A DNA stretch of 10,728 nt, taken from assembly GCA_002694065.1 (NCBI GenBank), contig NZKZ01000176.1:1-10728 (forward strand), read 5' to 3'. The notes under the pieces were generated by a model. That model saw only the letters and a program-made list of their open reading frames with translations, searched no databases and was not told where the DNA came from. This DNA comes from Acidiferrobacter sp. Its GTDB lineage: Bacteria; Pseudomonadota; Gammaproteobacteria; Arenicellales; UBA868. Position 1 is the stretch's first letter. Every line of letters begins with the position of its first letter. Positions 1 through 6,283 of the stretch are shown one piece after another. Position numbers and translations under genes: made by a program.

Positions 1-1055
1 ACCTTTACCGGAGTCCCTGCAGTCCAGTGCGATCTTGAGATCATCGATAAACCCACATTTTTCCCGAATGCGGGAGACCAGATGGCGCTGGTCACCTGAC
101 CCACCTTGATGCCATCAGCCAATACCGGCCAGGGTTTCGCACAAGGCGGGCACCGTTCACCCTCAATGAGCAGCCCGCGCATGCGCTGATTGGGGCCTTC
201 AGCACTAATCTTTTCAAGAGCCGAACGACCGATGTATTCGATCTCACCATCGAGATGGCAAAAACGGTCGAGATTGATTTCGAGGGGATTATTCTCACGG
301 GTCATCTCGTTACCATACGACAGCAGTCCTGCTTCTATTCGTTCGATCAGGTTGGGACAACCCGGCGCTACCTCGAGATCCACGCCTGCATCCCATAAGG
401 TGTCCCACAGTTTTGTTCCCAGCGCGCTGTCATCAAGGTAAATCTCGAACCCGCCCTGCTTGCTGTAACCGGAACGGGCCACGGCCAGACGTCGTCCATG
501 AAAGTCACGCTCAATAAAAGAGAAATAGGGAACGGAGCGCACCTCATCCCCAAAGACACGAGCCACCAGTTCTTCCGCCCGCGGTCCCTGCACTGCCAGC
601 GGCCAGACGTCGGGCTCACAGACCTCGACGTCGAGCTTCATACCCAGCGCCAGCGCTTTAGCCCAGAGCAGTACATCCGAATCCGCTATCGAAAACCAAA
701 ACCAGTCGCAATCCCGCTTCAACAACACAGGGTCATTCAGGAGTCCTGCATAGTTATCAATCAAGGGTGTGTAGTAACACTGACCGACGGTCATGGACCT
801 GAGGTCACGCGGTGTCATTTGCTGTGCAAGAAAGGCGGCATCGGGTCCGCGCAGTTCGACCTGGCGCTGACACCCGACATCCCACAGCTGAACGTGTTCT
901 TTCAGGTGCCAGTAATCTTCTTCTACACTCCTGGTGAAGGATTTCGGCAAGAGTGTGTGATTCACGATCGAGAATCCGCTGACCCCCAGCGCCTCCACGC
1001 GATCCGTATAAGGCGTCCGCCGATTACGGCGTGAGGTGACAAGACCCGAGGACAT
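1..1055 (-). CDS. DmdA-like (DMSP demethylase-type) aminomethyltransferase, GcvT superfamily, 3' end cut by window
   Basis: The frame is open from ATG at 1055 to the left edge: 351 codons, no internal stop. Family members are about 365-375 aa, so only a short C-terminal piece is missing. The protein has the GcvT fold order: an N-terminal folate-binding aminomethyltransferase region and a C-terminal barrel (about 290 onward, with GQVTSAIWSP at 319-328). Several stretches look like DmdA rather than the glycine-cleavage T protein: RRTPYT (12-17), HLKEHVQLWDV (50-60), NDPV (107-110), ADSD (124-127), VARSGYSKQGGFEIY (192-206), CPNLIERIE (233-241) and MTREN (251-255). DmdA moves a methyl group from dimethylsulfoniopropionate to tetrahydrofolate in the cytoplasm. 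The region around 32-39 (VNHTLLPK) departs from the NHMLLP I remember for DmdA, so another methylated substrate is possible. It starts 6 bp after the HIU-hydrolase-like gene and is probably the last visible gene of that operon. Family assignment is strong; substrate is not settled. Confidence 0.8.
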   Translation of the reverse strand, partial: MSSGLVTSRRNRRTPYTDRVEALGVSGFSIVNHTLLPKSFTRSVEEDYWHLKEHVQLWDVGCQRQVELRGPDAAFLAQQMTPRDLRSMTVGQCYYTPLIDNYAGLLNDPVLLKRDCDWFWFSIADSDVLLWAKALALGMKLDVEVCEPDVWPLAVQGPRAEELVARVFGDEVRSVPYFSFIERDFHGRRLAVARSGYSKQGGFEIYLDDSALGTKLWDTLWDAGVDLEVAPGCPNLIERIEAGLLSYGNEMTRENNPLEINLDRFCHLDGEIEYIGRSALEKISAEGPNQRMRGLLIEGERCPPCAKPWPVLADGIKVGQVTSAIWSPAFGKNVGLSMISRSHWTAGTPVK

Positions 1056-1061
1056 CTGCGG

Positions 1062-1433
1062 TTAGTGATTCCCGCCTGACCACCAGAGCGAATAACTGTG
1101 GGGCGAGATCATCATGGGGACGTGACAACGCTCCGACACTGAAGAAAGATCCAGATGCACGACAGACTCATTCACGGGAGATACAGTTTTGGTGTGATCG
1201 TTATCAGGACGTTGTGAAAAATACTCCCGCGTGAAAAACACCAACTCATAACGGGTCCCCTGCGCATCCTGTGTCGTATCTACCGTGATCGTAATTCTTC
1301 CGGATTCATCCGCCTGAGTGTCGGTCACCTTCTCACGATCCCCGGAGGGCTGAAGCCGGCTGCAAACCACCCGAATGCCCGCTGCGTGACACCCGTTCAC
1401 TGAATCCAGTATGTGTGAAGAAATGATCGGCAT
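1062..1433 (-). CDS. Transthyretin-like / 5-hydroxyisourate hydrolase-like protein with altered C-terminus
   Basis: This 123-aa protein has the layout of HIU hydrolases (UraH/PucM), small tetrameric beta-sandwich enzymes that hydrolyse 5-hydroxyisourate in urate breakdown. Visible family marks are SSHILD (5-10, catalytic-type His7), DESGRI (42-47, Arg46), RYELVFFTREYF (61-72) and CHVPMMISPHSYS (103-115, His104). There is no signal peptide. Two departures matter: the usual HYHVP is RCHVP, and the C-terminal YRGS tetrapeptide, which lines the active site and separates HIU hydrolases from transthyretin, is replaced by a tail LWWSGGNH. The fold call is good, but activity on 5-hydroxyisourate is uncertain; a related cyclic amide or methylated substrate is possible. 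No other urate-pathway gene is present. It sits 51 bp after the ThDP enzyme and 6 bp before the DmdA-like gene, so it is probably cotranscribed with both. The ribosome-binding site is weak. Confidence 0.78.
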   Translation of the reverse strand: MPIISSHILDSVNGCHAAGIRVVCSRLQPSGDREKVTDTQADESGRITITVDTTQDAQGTRYELVFFTREYFSQRPDNDHTKTVSPVNESVVHLDLSSVSERCHVPMMISPHSYSLWWSGGNH

Positions 1434-1484
1434 ACCTAACTACCAAGAGGAAAATATTCGACTCTCGCCGGCTTAGCAGACATC

Positions 1485-3218
1485 TTATTCGATTGACGCC
1501 TTGTCGCGCTTGCTTGTTACCGCCGCAACAATCGGGCTGATGACGCCGCGGGTACGGACGTTGACACAGGCCGTTCGACCGCTGGCGATTGCCCGGCGCA
1601 CCGCGGGGGCAATTTCCTTTGGGTCTTCGACCAGCTCCCCGTAACCCCCCAAACCCTCGAACAGGGTATGAAACGGTATATCCCGAAAATCGGTTGCCAC
1701 GTGGCTGCCGTTCGCAAAGAGGCGTTCTTGCTGTTGTGAGATTGTGGTCAATCCGCCATTGTTGTCGATCACAACTGTGATCGGCGCATTTTCCTGAAAA
1801 GCGGCTTCAATACTGAGGCCTCCGGACAGGAATGCCCCATCACCGCTGATCACCACCGCGTGAGAATCCGGGTGATGCAGCTTGGCCGCTAGCGCAAAGG
1901 AGACTCCTACCCCCAGCATACTGAAAGCACCGGGATGCAGGATGCCGGCCAGTTTCTGACCCTGCCATCCGGCAAGATTGACAGCGATCTCGGACCAGAA
2001 GTGTGTGTTACCGCCATCAATCACGAGCCAATCCTTTTCATCCATGGCGCTCTGAACCTCAAGGGCTAACTGCAGCGGATGCGCGCCCTGTCCAGGTGTC
2101 GCATCCTGCGCCATCTCGGCGATGGTCTGCTCGACCCATTCGCTGCGACGCAGGCGTTGCTGCGCCTTCCAGTCTGCTCGCTCGTGCCAGTTGCCCGTCT
2201 CCGGCAAAGCAAGGAGCGCGTCGAAAAATGCGCCGGGGTCGCTCAACAGCACCTTGTCCGCCGCTCGATTGAGTTCCGTTTCTTCGGCAGAACCGTTGAC
2301 GCAGATCAGCTCACACGATGCCGGAAAGAGCGGCGGATTGCCGAAATTCATCTGATTGTCCAAACGGCCGCCGACCATGATCGCCAGATCCGCCTCCTTC
2401 AATGCTTCAGCTGAGGGTCGATACTGGTGGATGTCGGCAAGCCCCATATAGGCTTCACTGGTCTCAGGCAGGAGTTTTTGGTGATAGGGAATATTGAAAA
2501 TGGGGATACCCAGCTTCAGGCCGACTTCTTCGAGTTTCTCCTCGGCGCGTGACCACCAGACGCCGTGCCCGCCTATCAGTATCGGCCGCTCACTCTTTTG
2601 CAAAGATGCAATGACCGTCTGAAGATCATCCGGATTCGGCCAGGCCCGCAGTGCCGGCCGGGCGTCGTGCACGTAGGGCCTTTCATTCAGCTGCGCGTCC
2701 GTCGGAAAAGAGGAGAACATGATGTCCACAGGCACGCTGAGGTGTACCGGCCCCGGGTAACCGCTTAAAGCGGTCTTGTAGGCCCGATCTACAAACTCCC
2801 TGATCCGGGTGCCGTCCGTAATACTGGCGCTGTACTTTGTGAGCGGCGCCGCGATTGCGACATCATCAATCTCCTTGAATCCGCCACTGCCCTGACGCTT
2901 CAGGGTACTGGACCCGGTAATAAATATTACGGGCGTACGTTCGCCCCAGGCTTCCATCATCGCCGGCACGGCGTTGGCAAAGCCCTCCGGCCCCACCAGA
3001 CACACCGCAGGGGATCGAGTGACCCGCGTGTACCCGTCTGCGAGATGGCCCGCGACCTGTTCATGGGGACAGTTGATGATCGTGATGCCTCGCTCGGCAA
3101 GTCCCTCCAGGGCAGGATTGCAGAACCCTCCACTCAGGGTAAATACCTGTGAGATGCCCTTTTCATGAAGCGCCTGGGCCAACAGTGCACCGCCGCGGAT
3201 ATTTGTTATGTCTTTCAT
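1485..3218 (-). CDS. ThDP-dependent enzyme, acetolactate synthase / 2-hydroxyacyl-CoA lyase superfamily
   Basis: The 577-aa protein has the three-domain ThDP architecture at typical length. The N-terminal pyrimidine-binding domain (about 1-175) carries the cofactor-activating Glu53 in CPHEQVAGH, then TPVIFITG and YPGPVHLSVPVDI. The central domain spans about 195-340. The C-terminal PP-binding domain (about 375-560) has the GDG (459-461) to NN (486-487) metal/ThDP motif. Such enzymes cleave or join carbon bonds next to a carbonyl: decarboxylation of 2-oxo acids, carboligation, or cleavage of 2-hydroxyacyl-CoA to formyl-CoA and an aldehyde. The substrate cannot be assigned. The canonical GPG at about 76-78 is GPE. 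The gene directly upstream encodes an alpha-hydroxy-acid dehydrogenase, whose 2-oxo acid product would be a natural substrate for a decarboxylase or carboligase. It is unlikely to be the biosynthetic IlvB, since no small-subunit gene is adjacent. ATG at 3218 has no strong Shine-Dalgarno. Confidence 0.88.
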   Translation of the reverse strand: MKDITNIRGGALLAQALHEKGISQVFTLSGGFCNPALEGLAERGITIINCPHEQVAGHLADGYTRVTRSPAVCLVGPEGFANAVPAMMEAWGERTPVIFITGSSTLKRQGSGGFKEIDDVAIAAPLTKYSASITDGTRIREFVDRAYKTALSGYPGPVHLSVPVDIMFSSFPTDAQLNERPYVHDARPALRAWPNPDDLQTVIASLQKSERPILIGGHGVWWSRAEEKLEEVGLKLGIPIFNIPYHQKLLPETSEAYMGLADIHQYRPSAEALKEADLAIMVGGRLDNQMNFGNPPLFPASCELICVNGSAEETELNRAADKVLLSDPGAFFDALLALPETGNWHERADWKAQQRLRRSEWVEQTIAEMAQDATPGQGAHPLQLALEVQSAMDEKDWLVIDGGNTHFWSEIAVNLAGWQGQKLAGILHPGAFSMLGVGVSFALAAKLHHPDSHAVVISGDGAFLSGGLSIEAAFQENAPITVVIDNNGGLTTISQQQERLFANGSHVATDFRDIPFHTLFEGLGGYGELVEDPKEIAPAVRRAIASGRTACVNVRTRGVISPIVAAVTSKRDKASIE

Positions 3219-3234
3219 CGTTATTTCTTTATTT

Positions 3235-3263
3235 ATTATCTGTCTTCAACCGGTCCAGAACAA
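3235..3263 (-). promoter_or_regulatory. Weak candidate internal promoter before the ThDP gene
   Basis: Reading the minus strand in the 60-bp gap between the hydroxy-acid dehydrogenase and the ThDP gene, TTGTTC (3258-3263) is followed after exactly 17 bp by GATAAT (3235-3240), a 5/6 match to the -10 consensus. The start site would fall only about 10 nt before the ATG. The -35 matches only 3/6 and AT-rich DNA gives such hits by chance, so this is tentative; readthrough from the upstream gene is at least as likely. Confidence 0.22.
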
Positions 3264-3278
3264 AACGCCAGAACGGGC

Positions 3279-4412
3279 CTACGGGACACGAACCTTGTGA
3301 TTCAGTTCGTGGATAGACCGGCACCCCAGTTGCGCCATGACCGTGCTGAGTTCGCTCGTCAGAAACTTAAGCAGGGTCTCGAAACCCAACTGGCCGCCTG
3401 CCCCTAATGCGTAGAGAACCGGGCGGCCTACCATCACAAAATCCGCGCCGCTTGCCAGGGCACGCGCGATGTCCTCGCCGCTGCGTACACCACTGTCAAA
3501 AATCAACGGAAAGTCAGCGCCCACTGCCTCCCGCACTTTTGGTAACACACTGATCGCCGCAGGGGCGCTGTCAAGTTGTCGGCCGCCGTGATTCGATACG
3601 TAAACAGCATCTGCACCTGCATCGGCCGCCGTTTTTGCGTCTTGCGGACTCATCACACCTTTTAGAACAAGCCGGCGGGGCCATTGCGATCTCAGGCGGG
3701 AGAAAAACTCCCAGTCAAAGCGGCCTCTGCCCGATTCCCGACGAAAGCCGGCTTGGCCGTCGCCAGACGCGGCGGTATCCCCTGAAGGCCGCACATTGCA
3801 CGGGCGAGGCTTGCCATTCATCAGCGTGGTCAACGCCCATCTTGGGTGCAGACAAAAATCAACAAACTGTCTTGGCGTCATTCGAAACGGTACGCTAAAG
3901 CCGTTTTTCTGATCGCGCCGTCGAGGCGCGAGTGCCGGCACATCTGCCGTCAGGATAAGGGTGTCGTAACCCGCCGCAGCCGCGCGCGATACCAGGCCTT
4001 GGGTCAACTCATCTGACTCTCCGGCATAAAGTTGAAACCAGGCATTGCCATCCGACTGCTCCAGCATATCCTCCAGAGAGGTTGAGGACATCGTCGAAAC
4101 GCCAAGAGGAAATCCGTAGTGTTTTGATGCCCGAGCAAGCACCTCGTCGGCGCCAGGCCAAAACAGGTTGCACATACCCATCGGCGCCACGCCAAAGGGC
4201 ATCTGCCATTCTTTATCGTGAAAGCGTGTCTTGAGAGAGCGCTCTTCGACATTCACAAGCACTCTGCCCTGAAGACAGACTTCTTTGAATGCCGTTAGAT
4301 TCCGCCGACTGGCTGTTTCCTCTCCGGCAGCGCCATCCAGGGCATCGAACACCATTCGCGGCATCCTTTGCTTCGCTTTCGCGCGCAGGTCGGTGACATC
4401 AAAACACTGCAT
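3279..4412 (-). CDS. FMN-dependent alpha-hydroxy-acid dehydrogenase/oxidase (LldD / glycolate oxidase family)
   Basis: This 377-aa protein is a full-length FMN TIM-barrel enzyme that oxidises 2-hydroxy acids to 2-oxo acids. Its numbering runs close to spinach glycolate oxidase. Visible conserved positions are Tyr129 (WFQLY), Asp157 and Arg164 (TADVPALAPRRRD), Lys251 (VLKGV), the catalytic base His275 and Arg278 (SNHGGRQLD), and the FMN-phosphate region FDSGVRSG (305-312) with VGRP. The usual active-site Tyr24 is Ala24 (FDALDG, codon 4341-4343), which is unusual. The segment at about 198-232 corresponds to the variable loop that decides membrane association and substrate in this family; it is rich in Gly, Arg and Ser and has no obvious hydrophobic anchor. 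It is first in the minus-strand operon, facing the lysR-type gene. AGGTGG (4422-4427), 9 nt before ATG, supports the start. The substrate cannot be named; lactate, mandelate or another hydroxy acid are possibilities. Confidence 0.9.
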   Translation of the reverse strand: MQCFDVTDLRAKAKQRMPRMVFDALDGAAGEETASRRNLTAFKEVCLQGRVLVNVEERSLKTRFHDKEWQMPFGVAPMGMCNLFWPGADEVLARASKHYGFPLGVSTMSSTSLEDMLEQSDGNAWFQLYAGESDELTQGLVSRAAAAGYDTLILTADVPALAPRRRDQKNGFSVPFRMTPRQFVDFCLHPRWALTTLMNGKPRPCNVRPSGDTAASGDGQAGFRRESGRGRFDWEFFSRLRSQWPRRLVLKGVMSPQDAKTAADAGADAVYVSNHGGRQLDSAPAAISVLPKVREAVGADFPLIFDSGVRSGEDIARALASGADFVMVGRPVLYALGAGGQLGFETLLKFLTSELSTVMAQLGCRSIHELNHKVRVP

Positions 4413-4471
4413 ATAACTTACCCACCTGGAGGCCGCTGAAGAATCTCCAACGCTTTGGGTGCTGACAAACT

Positions 4472-4497
4472 GTTGAGGCAGATCGTTGAGGCCATCT
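4472..4497. repeat. Two tandem 13-bp repeats in the divergent control region
   Basis: GTTGAGGC occurs at 4472-4479 and again at 4485-4492, a period of 13 bp, within the leader of the minus-strand operon. It could be a chance duplication or a pair of protein sites; the 13-bp spacing is not helical, so I do not assign a function. Confidence 0.4.
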
Positions 4498-4500
4498 GAA

Positions 4501-4526
4501 TTTCAGGGAGGTTCTGTTGCCTGAAA
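4501..4526. repeat. 7-bp inverted repeat in the leader of the left operon
   Basis: TTTCAGG (4501-4507) and CCTGAAA (4520-4526) are perfect inverted copies separated by 12 bp. Reading the minus strand, they lie downstream of the candidate operon promoter, inside the presumed 5' leader. They could bind a dimeric regulator or form a weak RNA hairpin; there is no T-tract for a terminator. Confidence 0.4.
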
Positions 4527-4547
4527 CGGGTCAGTATCGGCGGTTTC

Positions 4548-4576
4548 TATATATTTGACAAATACATTTTTTCCAA
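4548..4576 (-). promoter_or_regulatory. Candidate promoter of the left minus-strand operon
   Basis: On the minus strand, TTGGAA (4571-4576) lies exactly 17 bp before TATATA (4548-4553). Both partly match the sigma-70 -35 and -10 consensus. The implied start near 4541 gives a leader of about 130 nt before the hydroxy-acid dehydrogenase ATG. The -10 element overlaps the end of the 13-bp palindrome, as expected if the LysR-type protein controls this promoter. The call is by consensus only, in AT-rich DNA. Confidence 0.42.
4552..4564. promoter_or_regulatory. Perfect T-N11-A palindrome, candidate LysR-type operator
   Basis: TATTTG-A-CAAATA is a perfect 13-bp palindrome and fits the T-N11-A box recognised by LysR-type regulators. 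It sits between the divergent lysR-type gene and the left operon, 46 bp before the lysR ATG. A further TATTTG at 4582-4587 repeats the left half 30 bp away, about three helical turns, and with CAAATA at 4559-4564 forms a second, wider inverted pair. This suggests recognition and activation half-sites. AT-richness makes part of this match cheap. Confidence 0.5.
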
Positions 4577-4594
4577 TAACTTATTTGTTTTTTA

Positions 4595-4600
4595 TATAAT
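4595..4600 (+). promoter_or_regulatory. Consensus -10 (TATAAT) directly before the lysR-type gene
   Basis: A perfect TATAAT ends 9 nt before ATG 4610, so transcription would begin at about 4606-4608 and leave a leader of only a few bases. No good -35 lies 16-18 bp upstream (best is TTCCAA at 4571-4576, 18 bp). A TTGACA at 4555-4560 is too far away for this -10. It is consistent with a weak, near-leaderless promoter, but may be an accident of the AT-rich tract. Confidence 0.35.
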
Positions 4601-4609
4601 TAAGTGACT

Positions 4610-5497
4610 ATGAACCTCAGGCAACTCGATGCCTTTCGGGCAACTCTGCGCACGGGCTCAGTTACCGAGGCTTCCAGGACCCTTGCCCTCTCTCAACCCA
4701 GTGTGACACGGTTGATCAAGGACCTTGAGCGGTCGGTCGGATTTACCCTTTTTGTCCGTAACGGTCGCGGCATCACACCTACCGTCGAGGGCCGGCGGTT
4801 CGGGGACGCAGTTGAAAACCTCTTTACGGGTACGGATCGACTCAAGGAAACCGCGCAGGCTATTCGCACCAGCGCGGATGGTGAAGTCCTCATTGGTGTT
4901 ACCCCTGTTCTGGTGTATCAGATCACCCCCGAAGCCATAGGGGCAACCCATCAGAATAAGCCCCGCCTCAAGATCTCGCTACGGGTCAATCATTCTGCCG
5001 GTTTAATCGATTCAGTTACCATGGGGCAACTGGACTTTGCGGTCGTCAATGTCCATCACAGGCCAGAATCACTCACCGTCTTCTATGAACAGGAACTTCG
5101 GTATGTCTGCCTACTGCCCGAAGATCACGCCCTTGCCCAACCCAACAGCACGATCGACCTCAACCAACTACAGCAAACAGACTGTATTGCCTATGACAGT
5201 TCGCGCTTGCATGGCGCTGATGAAAACTGGCAGAAAATATTGTCCTGGCCTACCGTAAGCCTCTCAGCCTATTCCAACATTGCCGTCGCCTCTCTTGCCA
5301 GAACCACCGGCAAACCAGCGATCGTAGATCCCTATACCGCCAGAACGATGGTGGCTCTGGGCGGCGTGACCACTCGGTCTCTCAAACAAAAACTCGTTTC
5401 CACCTTATGCGTCATTACTCGCGGGGCCGATACACTGTCTCTGGCTGCGCGGGCGCTTGCTGAGGCGGTGGTGGCTGAGCTCAAATCCCCTGAATAA
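4610..5497 (+). CDS. LysR-type transcriptional regulator
   Basis: The 295-aa protein is a full-length LysR-type regulator. The N-terminal winged helix-turn-helix spans about 1-60 (recognition region TEASRTLALSQPSVTRL, 19-35), followed by a linker helix and a periplasmic-binding-protein-like effector domain from about 90 to 290. The effector domain has an AIVDPYTA segment resembling the IVDPFTA of OccR/LysR-like members, a group that often senses amino-acid-like or opine-like molecules; this likeness is by eye. I chose ATG 4610 over the in-frame GTG 4604 because LysR proteins normally begin M-x-L-R-Q-L and because a TATAAT ends at 4600. It is transcribed divergently from the hydroxy-acid dehydrogenase operon, the usual arrangement for a regulator of that operon, with a T-N11-A palindrome between them. 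It may also govern the transglutaminase-like gene 86 bp downstream. Confidence 0.93.
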   Translation: MNLRQLDAFRATLRTGSVTEASRTLALSQPSVTRLIKDLERSVGFTLFVRNGRGITPTVEGRRFGDAVENLFTGTDRLKETAQAIRTSADGEVLIGVTPVLVYQITPEAIGATHQNKPRLKISLRVNHSAGLIDSVTMGQLDFAVVNVHHRPESLTVFYEQELRYVCLLPEDHALAQPNSTIDLNQLQQTDCIAYDSSRLHGADENWQKILSWPTVSLSAYSNIAVASLARTTGKPAIVDPYTARTMVALGGVTTRSLKQKLVSTLCVITRGADTLSLAARALAEAVVAELKSPE

Positions 5498-5583
5498 GAC
5501 CGCACCGGCATAGAATGATCAGTTGAGCCAAAATGCTGCACCCCGAACACACGACTTCAAGCCCGAACGCCTATCGATAACCA

Positions 5584-6261
5584 ATGACAGAAGATTTCAG
5601 ACCATTTCTACAGGCGGGACCTACGGTACAAAGCGAGGATGACGCCGTTGTCGGATTCGCCCGCAGGACTATTGGCACCGAAACGCGAGCTGTAGATCAG
5701 GCAGTGCTGCTTTATTACGGGGTACGCGACGAGATACGTTACGACGGCTATGATCTCGATATTTCAGTCAACGGACTCTGTGCTCGACGCAATCTGGAAC
5801 TGGGTCATGGCTGGTGTATTTCAAAAGCGGTTCTTCTGGCGGCCTGCTGCCGATCGGCGGGTATCCCCGCCCGCTTGGGTTACGCCGATGTGAGAAACCA
5901 CCTATCTACCCAGAAAATGCGCGACAGAATGGGGACTGACGTCTTTTACTGGCATGGTTATACCTCTATCTTTCTGGAAGGTCAGTGGGTCAAAGCAACA
6001 CCTGCGTTCAACCTTGAACTTTGTCATAAATTCCGTCTAAGACCGCTCGATTTCAATGGACGGGAAGACTCGCTTTACCACCCCTTCGATCTGGAAGGAC
6101 GTCGCCATATGGAATACGTTCATGACCGCGGCGAATTTGCAGAACCACCGATAGAACAAATTCGCGATACTTACAAAAGCAAGTATCCCAACTGGCAAAT
6201 GGATGGGAACGAAATATCCGATGATTTTGAAAGTGATGTTGCGATTGAAACCGCAAACTGA
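5584..6261 (+). CDS. Transglutaminase-like (cysteine-protease fold) domain protein
   Basis: This 225-aa protein has a transglutaminase-like core: Cys78 in GHGWCISKAVLLAACCRSAGIPARLGYADVRNH-type sequence (75-106) and His124 in WHGYTSIFLEGQWVKATPAFN-type sequence (123-143). These match the Cys and His of the catalytic pair. The third residue, normally Asp after the WV strand, is Lys137 (WVKATP), so catalysis would need another acidic or polar partner such as Asn143. I recall this KATPAFN form, with a tail like NGREDSLYHPFD, from related bacterial proteins, so it is probably a subfamily trait. No signal peptide or membrane segment is visible, implying a cytoplasmic role. The reaction is unknown: amide hydrolysis or transfer is plausible. 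It follows the lysR-type gene by 86 bp on the same strand and meets the amidohydrolase tail to tail with 22 bp between. No clear ribosome-binding site precedes the ATG. Confidence 0.85.
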   Translation: MTEDFRPFLQAGPTVQSEDDAVVGFARRTIGTETRAVDQAVLLYYGVRDEIRYDGYDLDISVNGLCARRNLELGHGWCISKAVLLAACCRSAGIPARLGYADVRNHLSTQKMRDRMGTDVFYWHGYTSIFLEGQWVKATPAFNLELCHKFRLRPLDFNGREDSLYHPFDLEGRRHMEYVHDRGEFAEPPIEQIRDTYKSKYPNWQMDGNEISDDFESDVAIETAN

Positions 6262-6283
6262 TTTTTGAAAACCAGCACTTGAC

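Noticed and set aside
92..619. Short minus-strand open frames suggesting a broken or frameshifted gene at the left edge
   Set aside because: A different minus frame (triplets beginning at positions divisible by 3) is open without a stop from 1055 to 3 and encodes a coherent DmdA-like protein; the short frames are shadows of it.
498..1034. 178-aa plus-strand open frame
   Set aside because: It is wholly antisense to the DmdA-like gene, has no recognisable domain, and its composition mirrors the opposite strand.
4604..4609. GTG at 4604 as the lysR-type start
   Set aside because: It would add only two residues and lies immediately after the TATAAT; ATG 4610 gives the normal LysR N-terminus.
6262..6283. 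Bidirectional terminator between the convergent transglutaminase-like and amidohydrolase genes
   Set aside because: The 22-bp gap has a short T-run but no inverted repeat that would form a stem.
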